DNA of 64,000 nucleotides, taken from contig VGAC01000008.1 of NCBI GenBank assembly GCA_016870865.1, forward strand, positions 17,251 to 81,250, in the 5' to 3' direction. Positions 9,531 through 17,924 of this stretch are shown piece by piece. The DNA comes from Actinomycetota bacterium (GTDB lineage: Bacteria; Actinomycetota; Acidimicrobiia; Acidimicrobiales; Ilumatobacteraceae). Both the position numbers and the translations under genes were made by a program. The notes beneath the pieces are model-generated. The model had not been told where the DNA came from. It did no database searches and saw only the letters and a program-made list of their open reading frames with translations. Within the stretch, counting starts at the first letter, position 1, and every line of letters begins with the position of its first letter.

Positions 9531-11300
9531 CTATTCGATGACGGCGACGATGTCGCCCGAACCGACGGTGTCGCCGGCCTTCACCCTGATTTCCTTCACC
9601 TTGCCCGACTTCTCGGCCTGGATCTGGTTCTCCATTTTCATGGCCTCGAGAACGACGACGGCCTGACCGACTTCGACGGCCTGACCGACTTCGACGAGAA
9701 CCTTGACAATGGTCCCCTGCATCGGCACCACGACGTCGCCGCTGCCCGAGCCACCGGCGCCTCCAGCGGCGCCCGAGGCTGCGCGGGAGGGTTTCTTTGC
9801 CTTCGCGGATCCGGCCGATGCGACCATCTGGCCTTCGGGCACCCACATCTTTACTGCAAAGCGCTTGCCGTTGACCTCGACCGTCGTCTTGCGCTCAACG
9901 AGTGCTTCGGCTTCGTCACCCGCAGGCACAGGCACACTCGTGCCAACGCCCGACAGGTCAAGACGCTCTTCGACCCACTTCGTCGAGTGCTTGAAGGCCA
10001 CGAAGTCGGGGTGCTCGAGTATCGCGATGTCGGCGGGGATCGTGGTGTGCACACCCTCGACGACCATTTCGTTGAGTGCTCGGATCGTGCGCGCGATGGC
10101 GACGTTGCGGTCCTTGCCCCAGACGATGAGTTTGCCGACGAGATTGTCGTAGAACTGGCTGACGGTGTCACCCGACTCGTACCCGCCGTCGAAGCGCACA
10201 CCGAATCCGTCGGGCGTGACGAGCTTGGTGATGGTCCCCGGCGAGGGGAGGAACTTTCCACCCGCGGGGTTCTCGGCATTGATACGGATTTCGATCGCGT
10301 GGCCGCGGCGTTGTGCGGCAACCTGCTTCTGCGTCATCGGTAATTTCTCGCCCGATGCGACACGGATCTGCCACTCGACGAGGTCGATACCGGTGATGGC
10401 CTCGGTAACGGGGTGCTCGACCTGCAGACGGGTGTTCATTTCGAGGAAGAAGAACTCCCCGTCCTGGTAGATGAACTCGACCGTTCCGGCGTTGTAGTAG
10501 CCGACGGCTTTGGCGGCCTTGACGGCGGCTTCGCCCATGGCCTCTTCGAGTCCTTCGGGCAGTGCGACGGCCGGGGCCTCCTCGATCAGTTTCTGGTGGC
10601 GGCGTTGCGCCGAGCAGTCACGGGTGCTGACCCACACGACGTTGCCATGCTTGTCACCGACCAACTGCACTTCGATGTGGCGCGGCCAAGTGAGGTACTT
10701 CTCGACGTACACCTCGTCGCGGCCGAAGAACGCCTTGGCCTCGCGCTGCGCGGAGTCCATTGCCTCCTTGACGTCGGCGGCCGAGTGCACGACCTTCATA
10801 CCGCGCCCACCGCCCCCGAAAGCGGCCTTGATTGCGACGGGGAAGCCGAACTTGTTGCCGAAGTCCTCGATCTCTTTTGCGGACTTGGCGAACTCGGTGG
10901 TTCCCGGAACGATCGGCGCACCACCGCGCTGAGCCGCGATACGGCTCGACACCTTGTCGCCCATTTCGATGATTGCCGCGGGCGGTGGCCCGATGAACTC
11001 GACTCCGAGTTCCGTGATGGCTTGCGCAAAGTCAGCATTCTCGCTGAAGAACCCGTAGCCGGGGTGCACGCCATCGGCGCCGCTGGCTTTGATTGCCTCG
11101 AGGATCGTCCCGGTGTTCAGGTAACTCTCGGCCGCGGTCTGGCCACCCAGTGCATACGCCTCGTCAGCGAGTCGGACATGGAGCGAGTTTCGGTCGAGTT
11201 CCGAGTAGACCGCGACGGTCTTGATCCCCATCTCTCGTGCGGCCCGTATGACACGCACGGCGATCTCTCCACGGTTTGCAATGAGGATTTTCTCCAGCAC
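9531..11300 (-). CDS. accA3: Acetyl/propionyl-CoA carboxylase alpha chain (biotin carboxylase + biotin carrier)
   Basis: The protein (589 aa from GTG at 11300) combines biotin carboxylase and the biotin carrier domain, as in mycobacterial AccA3. It starts with KILIANRGEIAVRVIRAA. The ATP-grasp domain has the glycine-rich loop AAFGGGGRGMK and EMNTRLQVEHPVTE. After an Ala/Gly linker, the carrier domain ends with PMQGTIVK and the biotinyl motif EAMKMEN. It makes carboxybiotin for a separate beta chain, which is not in the window. A longer frame to 11480 exists but would overlap birA and looks non-coding. The start is only 19 bases from that of the divergent biotin ligase. Confidence 0.92.
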   Translation of the reverse strand: MLEKILIANRGEIAVRVIRAAREMGIKTVAVYSELDRNSLHVRLADEAYALGGQTAAESYLNTGTILEAIKASGADGVHPGYGFFSENADFAQAITELGVEFIGPPPAAIIEMGDKVSSRIAAQRGGAPIVPGTTEFAKSAKEIEDFGNKFGFPVAIKAAFGGGGRGMKVVHSAADVKEAMDSAQREAKAFFGRDEVYVEKYLTWPRHIEVQLVGDKHGNVVWVSTRDCSAQRRHQKLIEEAPAVALPEGLEEAMGEAAVKAAKAVGYYNAGTVEFIYQDGEFFFLEMNTRLQVEHPVTEAITGIDLVEWQIRVASGEKLPMTQKQVAAQRRGHAIEIRINAENPAGGKFLPSPGTITKLVTPDGFGVRFDGGYESGDTVSQFYDNLVGKLIVWGKDRNVAIARTIRALNEMVVEGVHTTIPADIAILEHPDFVAFKHSTKWVEERLDLSGVGTSVPVPAGDEAEALVERKTTVEVNGKRFAVKMWVPEGQMVASAGSAKAKKPSRAASGAAGGAGGSGSGDVVVPMQGTIVKVLVEVGQAVEVGQAVVVLEAMKMENQIQAEKSGKVKEIRVKAGDTVGSGDIVAVIE

Positions 11301-11319
11301 AGGTGACAATGTTGGTGCG

Positions 11320-12123
11320 ATGGACGGGGTGAATGCGAACTGGCTCGAAAACGCTGGGAAAAACGGGCCTCTTGCCCACGGTCGTTGGCAGGTGTGGGTG
11401 GTGTCAGAGACCGGATCGACGAACTCGGATCTACTCGCTGGGCTCGGGGCAGGGGTGCCCGACCGGGCCGTTCTGCGCACCGATCACCAGACCGCGGGCC
11501 GGGGTCGACTGGGCCGGACCTGGGAGGCGCCGCCGGGTGTGAACCTCCTCGTGTCGATTCTCTTCCGCGGTGTTGGTGAGCCCGTGCACCGAATGACACA
11601 GTTGCTCGGCACGGCCTGCGCCTTGGTCTTGCGTCGCGAGTTTGGTGTTGCCGCCGGCTTGAAGTGGCCGAATGACGTCGTGGCGTCGCGCAGCGACGGG
11701 GACCTGAAGATTGCGGGCATCCTGGCACAGGTTGCGGGTGCGTCGGCCGATGGTCGTGTGGACGTCGTCGTTGGCATGGGGTTGAACGTCGGCTGGTCAC
11801 CGCCACCCGAGGTTGTTCCGGCAACGTGCCTGGTCGATGAAATTCCCGGTGGCTCAACTGCGATCCCGCACGAAGTTCTGCTGAAGATTCTCGACACGTT
11901 CGATGAGCTCGAAGCCACGAACGCCGACGAAGCCTTTGCGACGTACGAAAGTCTGCTGACCACCACGGGCAAGCGCGTGCGCTGCGAGATGCCTGATGGA
12001 ACCGACATCACCGGACATGCAATCGGCGTGGAACGGGATGGACGGTTGCGAATCGTCGATGAATGTGCGGTTACGCACCGCGTCGACACCGCGGATGTGG
12101 TGCATCTCCGCAGCGCCGACTAG
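11320..12123 (+). CDS. birA: Biotin--[acetyl-CoA-carboxylase] ligase
   Basis: This 267-residue single-function ligase attaches biotin to the carrier lysine of carboxylases via biotinyl-AMP. The signature DHQTAGRGRLGRTW (biotin/AMP loop) is present, followed by LKWPNDV and a C-terminal SH3-like domain (about 215-267). The N-terminal DNA-binding domain of E. coli BirA is absent, so it cannot repress biotin genes that way. It is divergent from, and directly next to, the alpha carboxylase that carries its target lysine, which is good functional context. The ATG at 11320 is chosen; the frame is open further upstream only because it is antisense to accA3. Confidence 0.9.
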   Translation: MDGVNANWLENAGKNGPLAHGRWQVWVVSETGSTNSDLLAGLGAGVPDRAVLRTDHQTAGRGRLGRTWEAPPGVNLLVSILFRGVGEPVHRMTQLLGTACALVLRREFGVAAGLKWPNDVVASRSDGDLKIAGILAQVAGASADGRVDVVVGMGLNVGWSPPPEVVPATCLVDEIPGGSTAIPHEVLLKILDTFDELEATNADEAFATYESLLTTTGKRVRCEMPDGTDITGHAIGVERDGRLRIVDECAVTHRVDTADVVHLRSAD

Positions 12124-12141
12124 CGACTACGTTGGTTCGAC

Positions 12142-13128
12142 GTGAAGGCAACGCGTTTGCTCATCGCCGCATGTCTCGCCGGAGCCGTTGCGTTGGCGGG
12201 TGCCGCTGGCCTGGTCTCGGGTGCCAGGGGTCAGATGAAAGACGTCAAGCGCAACATCGAGGTCGTCACCGACCTCGCCGCGGCGAATCCTGATTTCGAG
12301 AACTTTCTCCTCGTCGGCTCGGACAGTCGCGAGGGTATCGACCCCACCGAGTCCGACTTCAACGTCATCGGGTCGACCGGTGACGTCGGGGGCCAGCGCA
12401 GTGACACCATCATGGTTCTGCGCCATGACAAGAAGATGAGCACACTCTCGATCACCTCGTTCCCGCGCGATCTGTGGGTGCGCATCGGCTACGGAGAAAA
12501 GTCGAATCGCATCAATGCTGCGTACAACCTCGGCGCGGCGATGTTGGTACGTACCGTCACGTCGAACTTCGGTATCCCGATCCACCATTACATCGAAGTG
12601 AATTTCCAGGGATTCAAGGATCTGGTGAACGCGGTCGGTGGGGTGACGCTGTGTGCCCCGCACCATGCGCGCGACACACGCATCGGGCTGTGGGTCCGCA
12701 AGGGCTGTCACCGGCTCAGCGGAATCGGCGCCTTGCGCTACGCGCGCAGTCGCCACTATCAAGAGCGCATCAAGGGAAAGTGGGTGTCGGAGGGAAGTGG
12801 CGACATCGGCCGCTCGGCACGTCAACGCGAGTTCATCACGCTGATGCTCAAGCAGGCGGCGAAGTACGCAGCGGCCAACCCGTTCAGGGCCGGCGACGTC
12901 ATCGAGTCGGTCACCTCGACGCTCACCGTCGATACCAACCTGGATATGCCGACGTTCCTCAAGAGCATGCGGCCCGCAGCCGAGGGCAACATCGCGAACT
13001 ACGGCCTGGAGGTCTACCAGGACACCGAAGCGGACATGGCCGTGGTGAAACTCGGCGGCAACTCGAAGGCGACACTCGACTTCTTTGCGGGGATCGCCGC
13101 GGCGCCGATACCCGCCCCTGCTGGTTGA
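12142..13128 (+). CDS. LytR-CpsA-Psr (LCP) family cell-wall protein
   Basis: The 328-residue protein has an N-terminal signal-anchor (about residues 4-27, LLIAACLAGAVALAGAAGLV) and an extracytoplasmic LCP domain. Visible LCP motifs are NFLLVGSDSREG, GQRSDTIMVL, SITSFPRDLWVRI with the conserved Arg/Asp pair, and GALRYARSRH. The family transfers lipid-linked glycopolymers (teichoic acid, arabinogalactan) to peptidoglycan. Translation starts at GTG 12142, 18 bases after birA, so the two may be co-transcribed. There is no long C-terminal LytR_C domain, so this is a short LCP protein. Confidence 0.87.
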   Translation: MKATRLLIAACLAGAVALAGAAGLVSGARGQMKDVKRNIEVVTDLAAANPDFENFLLVGSDSREGIDPTESDFNVIGSTGDVGGQRSDTIMVLRHDKKMSTLSITSFPRDLWVRIGYGEKSNRINAAYNLGAAMLVRTVTSNFGIPIHHYIEVNFQGFKDLVNAVGGVTLCAPHHARDTRIGLWVRKGCHRLSGIGALRYARSRHYQERIKGKWVSEGSGDIGRSARQREFITLMLKQAAKYAAANPFRAGDVIESVTSTLTVDTNLDMPTFLKSMRPAAEGNIANYGLEVYQDTEADMAVVKLGGNSKATLDFFAGIAAAPIPAPAG

Positions 13129-13129
13129 G

Positions 13130-15091
13130 TCAGCGCACGCGGGCGAGGGTGCGTGCGAACTCGTCGGCAGTGACCGGCTCGCCGATGCGGTTGCCCTGCA
13201 GGTGATCACAGCCCAGGACCCGCAGGCGCTTGGCCTGCTCTTCGGTGCTCACCCATTCGGCCACGACGGTCATGTCGAGGGAGTGTGCGAGTTGGATGAT
13301 CGAGCGCACGATCGGGTCGTCATGACCCTGCTGGCCGATGTCGCGCACGAGCGAGCCGTCGAGTTTCAACAAGTCGGCGGGAAAGTTGCGCAGGGAAGAC
13401 AATGACGAGAAGCCACTGCCGAAGTCGTCGATGGCGAGACGTATGCCTGCACGCTTGAGGGCGTTGATGCTGCGACCGACGCTGGGGTTGTCGTCGAGCA
13501 CGGTCTGTTCGATCACCTCGACGATCAACTGTCCCGCCTCGAGGCCGCTATCGCGCAGGGTGGTGAGCGTGCGGTCGACGAATGACGGATCCGTGAGTTG
13601 CTTGGAAGACACGTTGATGTGGAGACCGAACGAGCGATCGACCAGGCCTGTCTCGATCCACCCGCGCATGTCGGCACAGGCCTTCGTGACGACGAAATCG
13701 CCCAGCGGGCCGATCATGCCCGACTCCTCGGCGACGGGAATGAAGGTCGCCGGGGTGAGTTCGCCGCGCTGGGGGTGGTCCCAACGCAGATAAGCCTCGA
13801 CACCGGCGTTACGGCCGGTGTGCGCCGACACGATCGGCTGGTAGACGAGGCGCATCTGGCCGGTGGCGAGCGCCCGTTCGAGGGCATGACCGAGCGCAAC
13901 ACGGTCGCGTGCTTCGGCGCGCATCGCATCGCTGTAGACCTCGGCGCGGCCGCGGCCGCGTTGTTTGGCGCGGTACATCGCGGTGTCGGCATTGTTCAGC
14001 AGAATCTGGGCCGCATCGGCGGGAGAGTATTCGGCGAGCAACTGTTGGCTCGACATGGCAATGCCGATGCTCGCGCTGGTGAAGACCTCGGTTCCCTGCA
14101 ACACCATCTGGCCGGTGACGGCCTGGAGGATGCGGTTGGCGATGTCGTGGGCGATGTCTTCGTGGGTGACGCCATCGCACAGCACGACGAACTCGTCACC
14201 GCCGTTGCGTGCAACCGTGTCGGACGGCCGCGTGGCATTGACGATGCGTTTGGCGATGTTCGAGATGAGTACGTCGCCGACGTCGTGGCCCATCGTGTCG
14301 TTCACGATTTTCAGACGATCAAGGTCGACGAACATCACCGCACAGCCCGACTTGAGGGTGCGGTCCTTTTCGAGTGCCTCCGCGAGCCGACGCAGGAAGA
14401 GCACCCGGTTCGGCAGGCCGGTGCGCGCGTCGTGCGTCGCCTGACGCGTGAGCTCATCGTGGAGTTGCTTGGTTTCGGTGACATCACGGGCGATGGCACT
14501 GAAGTGCTGCACGACCCCGCTTGCATCGCGCACGACCTGGAGGGTCAGCGACAGCGTGCGCACGATGCCATCGGGGCTGCGGAAACCGACTTCGCCCACC
14601 CATCGGTTCTCGGCGGGACTGGCCAGCGTGGCGGAGGCGTTGAGCACCTCACGCGGCACCTGGTCGCGAACCGCGCGCAGGAAGGTGTCGGCGATGGTGT
14701 CGTGGTCGGCATCGCTGACACCGACAAGTTGTTTCGCACCGTCGTTGCAAAAGAGCAGTCGTCCCCCGCGATCGAACACGAGTACCGCATCAGCGCTGAC
14801 GTCGAGGAGGCCGACCAACTGCTCCGAGAGCGTGCGTCGCGTGACCATGTCGGTGTGGTCGGCGGCGGTGCCGACGAAGCCCGTCAGGGCACCTGTTGCA
14901 TCGCGCACCGGCTCGAGATGCATCGATATCCAGCGCACCCCGCCGTCGGCAGACATCAAGCGGAACTCATGGGTGAACGCGCCGGCAAGCGGCCGGGTTT
15001 CTTCCCATGCGCGCTCCGCGGCAGCGCGCTCAGATGCCGAGGCATTCACCCACGGTGCCGACCCGACCACCACGGGTGCGCCACCCAACAC
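13130..15091 (-). CDS. PAS-PAS-GGDEF-EAL protein (cyclic di-GMP turnover)
   Basis: Counting from the GTG at 15091 (653 aa), the order is the end of a PAS/PAC domain (1-90), a second PAS/PAC (about 95-215), GGDEF (about 225-385) and EAL (about 400-645). The GGDEF motif is intact (RNGGDEFVVL), so cyclase activity is possible. The EAL domain has VEAYLRW instead of EALLRW and AEWV instead of AEGV, but keeps the acidic residues, DDFGSGFSSL, KLDGS and LQG, so hydrolysis cannot be excluded. No membrane segment is seen. The first PAS continues in frame to a stop at 15188-15190 without any ATG/GTG/TTG, so the true start is uncertain. The gene is convergent with the LCP gene (1 base). Confidence 0.87.
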   Translation of the reverse strand: MLGGAPVVVGSAPWVNASASERAAAERAWEETRPLAGAFTHEFRLMSADGGVRWISMHLEPVRDATGALTGFVGTAADHTDMVTRRTLSEQLVGLLDVSADAVLVFDRGGRLLFCNDGAKQLVGVSDADHDTIADTFLRAVRDQVPREVLNASATLASPAENRWVGEVGFRSPDGIVRTLSLTLQVVRDASGVVQHFSAIARDVTETKQLHDELTRQATHDARTGLPNRVLFLRRLAEALEKDRTLKSGCAVMFVDLDRLKIVNDTMGHDVGDVLISNIAKRIVNATRPSDTVARNGGDEFVVLCDGVTHEDIAHDIANRILQAVTGQMVLQGTEVFTSASIGIAMSSQQLLAEYSPADAAQILLNNADTAMYRAKQRGRGRAEVYSDAMRAEARDRVALGHALERALATGQMRLVYQPIVSAHTGRNAGVEAYLRWDHPQRGELTPATFIPVAEESGMIGPLGDFVVTKACADMRGWIETGLVDRSFGLHINVSSKQLTDPSFVDRTLTTLRDSGLEAGQLIVEVIEQTVLDDNPSVGRSINALKRAGIRLAIDDFGSGFSSLSSLRNFPADLLKLDGSLVRDIGQQGHDDPIVRSIIQLAHSLDMTVVAEWVSTEEQAKRLRVLGCDHLQGNRIGEPVTADEFARTLARVR

Positions 15092-15223
15092 CAGCGAACG
15101 AAAAGCGTCGTTGACCGCGAGCAGTCGGCCGTCGCCGTCGGTCTCGCAGACGGCGACGGGCAGGGAAGCGAGAACGCGATCGATGGGTCAAGTTTTGCAC
15201 CCGTTTCATCGGAGGCCGGGGAT

Positions 15224-15868
15224 TCAGGCGGTAAAAGTCACGGCTGCAGCCTCGATGGCCGCGGCGTAGATGGCGTTCTGCATTGCGGCACCGTCGTCAC
15301 CGTTTTGCACCTCGAGCACCTGGTCGAGCGCGTAGAGGGACAAGGAGTAGGCGTGGGTCTGGCCTTCGGGTGGGCAGGGGCCGGAGAATCCAATGGAACC
15401 GGCCGAGTTCCGGGCCTGCACCGCGTTGGGGTCGACGCTGCCGCCGAGCAGGGTGCTCGTCGCCGGGTCGATGTTGGCCACGACCCAGTGCGTGTAGTCG
15501 GGGGCATCTTCATCGACGAGCACGAGGGCCAGTGACTTTGCCTCGGCCGGCACGCCCGTCCAGGAGACCTCGGGCGAGGCCTCGGGTCCGGCGCAGCGGA
15601 ACGCATCGGGAATCGTGTCACCGTCGGCCCACGGCGCGGTGACGGTGAGAACCACGCTGCCGCCACCATCGACCGTCGTGTCGATCGGCGCACCGTCGAG
15701 GCCGCTGAGCGTGGTCTCAGCCGCGAACGTCGTGGTTGTCTGGGCCGATGCGATCTGTGCATCCGACGGCTGCTGCATCTCACGTCCATCGTCGGTGCCA
15801 CACGCCGATGCCCCGATGCCAAGGACGACCACAAGAGCGACGATCGGGGTGAAACGAAGGCCACGCAT
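15224..15868 (-). CDS. PEBP (YbhB/YbcL, Raf-kinase-inhibitor-like) lipoprotein
   Basis: The 214-residue product begins with a lipoprotein signal (MRGLRFTPIVALVVVLGIGA) ending in the lipobox ASAC at Cys23, followed by a Thr/Ala-rich spacer. The PEBP domain spans about 65-214, with the ligand-pocket motifs PEVSWTGVP, DEDAPDYTHWVVANI and GFSGPCPPEGQTHAY. Family function in bacteria is poorly known; ligand or small-molecule binding outside the membrane is likely. It is divergent from mca with a 39-base gap and lies just upstream of the GGDEF-EAL gene on the same strand. Confidence 0.88.
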   Translation of the reverse strand: MRGLRFTPIVALVVVLGIGASACGTDDGREMQQPSDAQIASAQTTTTFAAETTLSGLDGAPIDTTVDGGGSVVLTVTAPWADGDTIPDAFRCAGPEASPEVSWTGVPAEAKSLALVLVDEDAPDYTHWVVANIDPATSTLLGGSVDPNAVQARNSAGSIGFSGPCPPEGQTHAYSLSLYALDQVLEVQNGDDGAAMQNAIYAAAIEAAAVTFTA

Positions 15869-15907
15869 GGGCCGAGCCTATGGGGGCCGCCAGTAGCCTG
15901 ACACGTC

Positions 15908-16846
15908 ATGGACGGTGAGCGACTGTGTCTCCTCACAGTGCACGCGCACCCCGACGACGAGGCCTCGAAGGGTGCCCCAACGCTGTCGAAGTACGCCGCC
16001 GAGGGCGTGCGCACGGTACTCGTCTGCTGCACCGGCGGCGAAGAGGGCGATCTCATGAACCCGCGACTAAAAGAGCCCGGCCAACCCTTCCACGGTCTCG
16101 ACCCCGCCGCGGAGAAGGCGCTGCTGGCCGAAATGCGGCCGCACGAACTGGCCCGATCGGCCAAGGTCATCGGTTTCAGCGCGGTGCACATGCTGGGCTA
16201 CCGCGACTCGGGGATGGAGGGCAAGGAATCGAACAACCACCCCGATTGTTTTCACAGGGCACCGCTCGACGAGGCGACCAAACGGCTTGTGGCGATCATT
16301 CGCGCCGAGCGGCCCCAGGTCATCATCACGTACAACGATGACCAATCGAACTACCCGCACCCCGATCATCTCAAGGTGCACGACATCTCGATCGCCGCGT
16401 TCCAGCGTGCCGGCGACCCGATGTGGTACCCCGATGCGGGCCCGCTGTGGCAGCCGTCGAAGATGTACTACACGCTGTGGTCGCGCATGCGATTGATGGC
16501 TCTCCACGAGGGGATGCTCAAGCACCGCGGTGAGTCGCCCTTCGACGAAAAATGGCTGTCCCGAGCCGACCAGGACTGGCGCATCACGACGCGGCTGCAC
16601 ATCGGCGACCACATACACGCGCGTTCAGGTGCATTGCTGGCCCACGCGACGCAGGTCGATCCCGACGAGCCCTTTTGGTTCGGCTTGTCGGACCAACAGT
16701 TGGCCGAGACCTACCCGTGGGAGGACTGGGTGCTTGCACGCAGCACCGTCGCGGGACCCACGCCGGGAACCTACGAGGACGACCTCTTTGCCGGTGTGCG
16801 CGGTGGTAGTTCCAGCATCGACCTTGCACTGGAGAGGCTCCCGTGA
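15908..16846 (+). CDS. mca: Mycothiol S-conjugate amidase
   Basis: The 312-residue PIG-L/LmbE-type zinc amidase has the metal motif AHPDDEAS at residues 13-20, the CCTGGEEGDL segment, GYRDSGM and the third ligand motif NYPHPDHLKVH. The long C-terminal part (KMYYTLWSRMRLMAL onwards) and SPFDEKW region fit Mca rather than the shorter MshB deacetylase. Mca cleaves mycothiol-toxin conjugates to release an exportable mercapturic acid and GlcN-inositol, so the cell should make mycothiol. Its stop overlaps the start of the next small gene (GTGA). Confidence 0.88.
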   Translation: MDGERLCLLTVHAHPDDEASKGAPTLSKYAAEGVRTVLVCCTGGEEGDLMNPRLKEPGQPFHGLDPAAEKALLAEMRPHELARSAKVIGFSAVHMLGYRDSGMEGKESNNHPDCFHRAPLDEATKRLVAIIRAERPQVIITYNDDQSNYPHPDHLKVHDISIAAFQRAGDPMWYPDAGPLWQPSKMYYTLWSRMRLMALHEGMLKHRGESPFDEKWLSRADQDWRITTRLHIGDHIHARSGALLAHATQVDPDEPFWFGLSDQQLAETYPWEDWVLARSTVAGPTPGTYEDDLFAGVRGGSSSIDLALERLP

Positions 16847-17079
16847 CCGACGCCCTCATCCAGTACCGCGTTGCCAAGGGCAAGAAGGAAGAAATCGTCG
16901 AGGGCCCCGACGATGCCGCCGTTGTCGTGGCAATCGCGGCCGGCGATCTTCCGCTGGGCGCGAACATCGCCTACATGCGCGGCAAGTTGAAGGCGACCGG
17001 CCATAGCGGGGTGCTTCTTCGTGCGTTGGCGAGTGGTGAAATCGACCGCGTCCTCAGCGCGATCGCATCGCGTCTCTGA
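16843..17079 (+). CDS. Small protein coupled to mca, 78 aa, function unknown
   Basis: The GTG at 16843 overlaps the mca TGA by four bases, which argues that it is translated together with mca. The peptide is soluble and mixed alpha/beta: an N-terminal strand (ALIQYRVAKGKK), an acidic turn (EEIVEGPDDAAVVVAI), an amphipathic helix and a C-terminal helix (GEIDRVLSAIASRL). I recognise no family. It has no cysteines. Its last 26 bases overlap the 3' end of the convergent deacetylase gene. A role in mycothiol-conjugate processing is only suggested by position. Confidence 0.72.
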   Translation: MTDALIQYRVAKGKKEEIVEGPDDAAVVVAIAAGDLPLGANIAYMRGKLKATGHSGVLLRALASGEIDRVLSAIASRL

Positions 17080-17905
17080 CGCCGCGGTATCCCACCAACA
17101 CCGCACCCGACTGCTCGATCGCCTCGCGCAAGGTCGGATCATTGACCACGAAGTTGTGGTCTTCGATCCAGCCCAACGCCACGTCTCCGAGCGCCCGCAC
17201 CTCGGCCGTGTCGATCGCCGGCTGCACGTGGATTTCGGTTATTCCCGGCCGCAGGTCGGCAAGATCGCCCAGAGCGCGTTCGCGGCTCCCCGCACGCCAG
17301 TCGTGGTTGAAGTAGTCGGGGAAAACGACACCTTCTTCGCGGGCCAGTTTGCGGAACGGGAACCCTGCATCGCGTTCGTCGATGGTCGAGGGCAGGCGAA
17401 TGGGGAGACGGAACTCGACTGCGAGGTCGAGGTAGATGTCGAAGAACTCGGGGCGAAGTGTGATGGCCGTGAGGTGGGGCGCGAGGTGTGTGGCGTCGAT
17501 ACCCCACGCGATTGCCCGTTCGATCTGTGCCCGACACTCACGGCGCACCTCGGAAAGGTCGGCGTGGTCCCAGAGGTCTTCGATGCTGCTCGGAAAACCA
17601 CCGTCACCCGACAGGAGCGACGGTGCGTGGGTGATCGGACCCCAGCGAAGATTGTCGTGTTCGGCGTTGAGCGTGAGGTGAACACCGATGTCCTCGCCCC
17701 GGTACATGTTTGCTGCGTGACGCGCCCACGGGGCGGGAACCATGATCGAAGCGCACGTCGCCACACCCTTGCGCAACGCCTCGTACACGCCGATGTTCGC
17801 CGCGTGGCACGACCCCAGGTCGTCGCAGGAGAGGATGACGGCTCGTGCGTCTGCCGCAAGCCCCATCGCTTCGAGCAGACCCGCATCGTGGGTGTCGGCC
17901 GTCAT
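17054..17905 (-). CDS. YdjC/ChbG-like carbohydrate deacetylase family protein
   Basis: From the ATG at 17905 the protein is 283 aa long. It has the YdjC-family metal motifs: Asp pair in ILSCDDLGSCHAAN, the histidine in IGVHLTLNAEHD, and the second histidine region in ATHLAPHLTAI. The C-terminal EIHVQPA strand is also typical. ChbG removes acetyl groups from chitooligosaccharides; other members act on different N-acetyl sugars, so the substrate is open. The frame extends upstream to 18037, but that part is Arg-rich and overlaps the nuclease gene, so it is rejected. Confidence 0.82.
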   Translation of the reverse strand: MTADTHDAGLLEAMGLAADARAVILSCDDLGSCHAANIGVYEALRKGVATCASIMVPAPWARHAANMYRGEDIGVHLTLNAEHDNLRWGPITHAPSLLSGDGGFPSSIEDLWDHADLSEVRRECRAQIERAIAWGIDATHLAPHLTAITLRPEFFDIYLDLAVEFRLPIRLPSTIDERDAGFPFRKLAREEGVVFPDYFNHDWRAGSRERALGDLADLRPGITEIHVQPAIDTAEVRALGDVALGWIEDHNFVVNDPTLREAIEQSGAVLVGYRGVRDAMRSR

Positions 17906-17924
17906 TGCCCACAAACTAGCCGCG

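Noticed and set aside
11301..11480. N-terminal extension of the carboxylase alpha chain
   Set aside because: It would overlap birA, adds a Pro/Ser/Thr/Arg-rich peptide and the family normally begins close to KILIANRGEIAVR.
15190..15223. Short ATG-initiated frame just upstream of the GGDEF-EAL gene as its start
   Set aside because: The ATG near 15207 is in a different frame from the PAS domain and reads into an Arg-rich peptide, so it works only if a frameshift is assumed.
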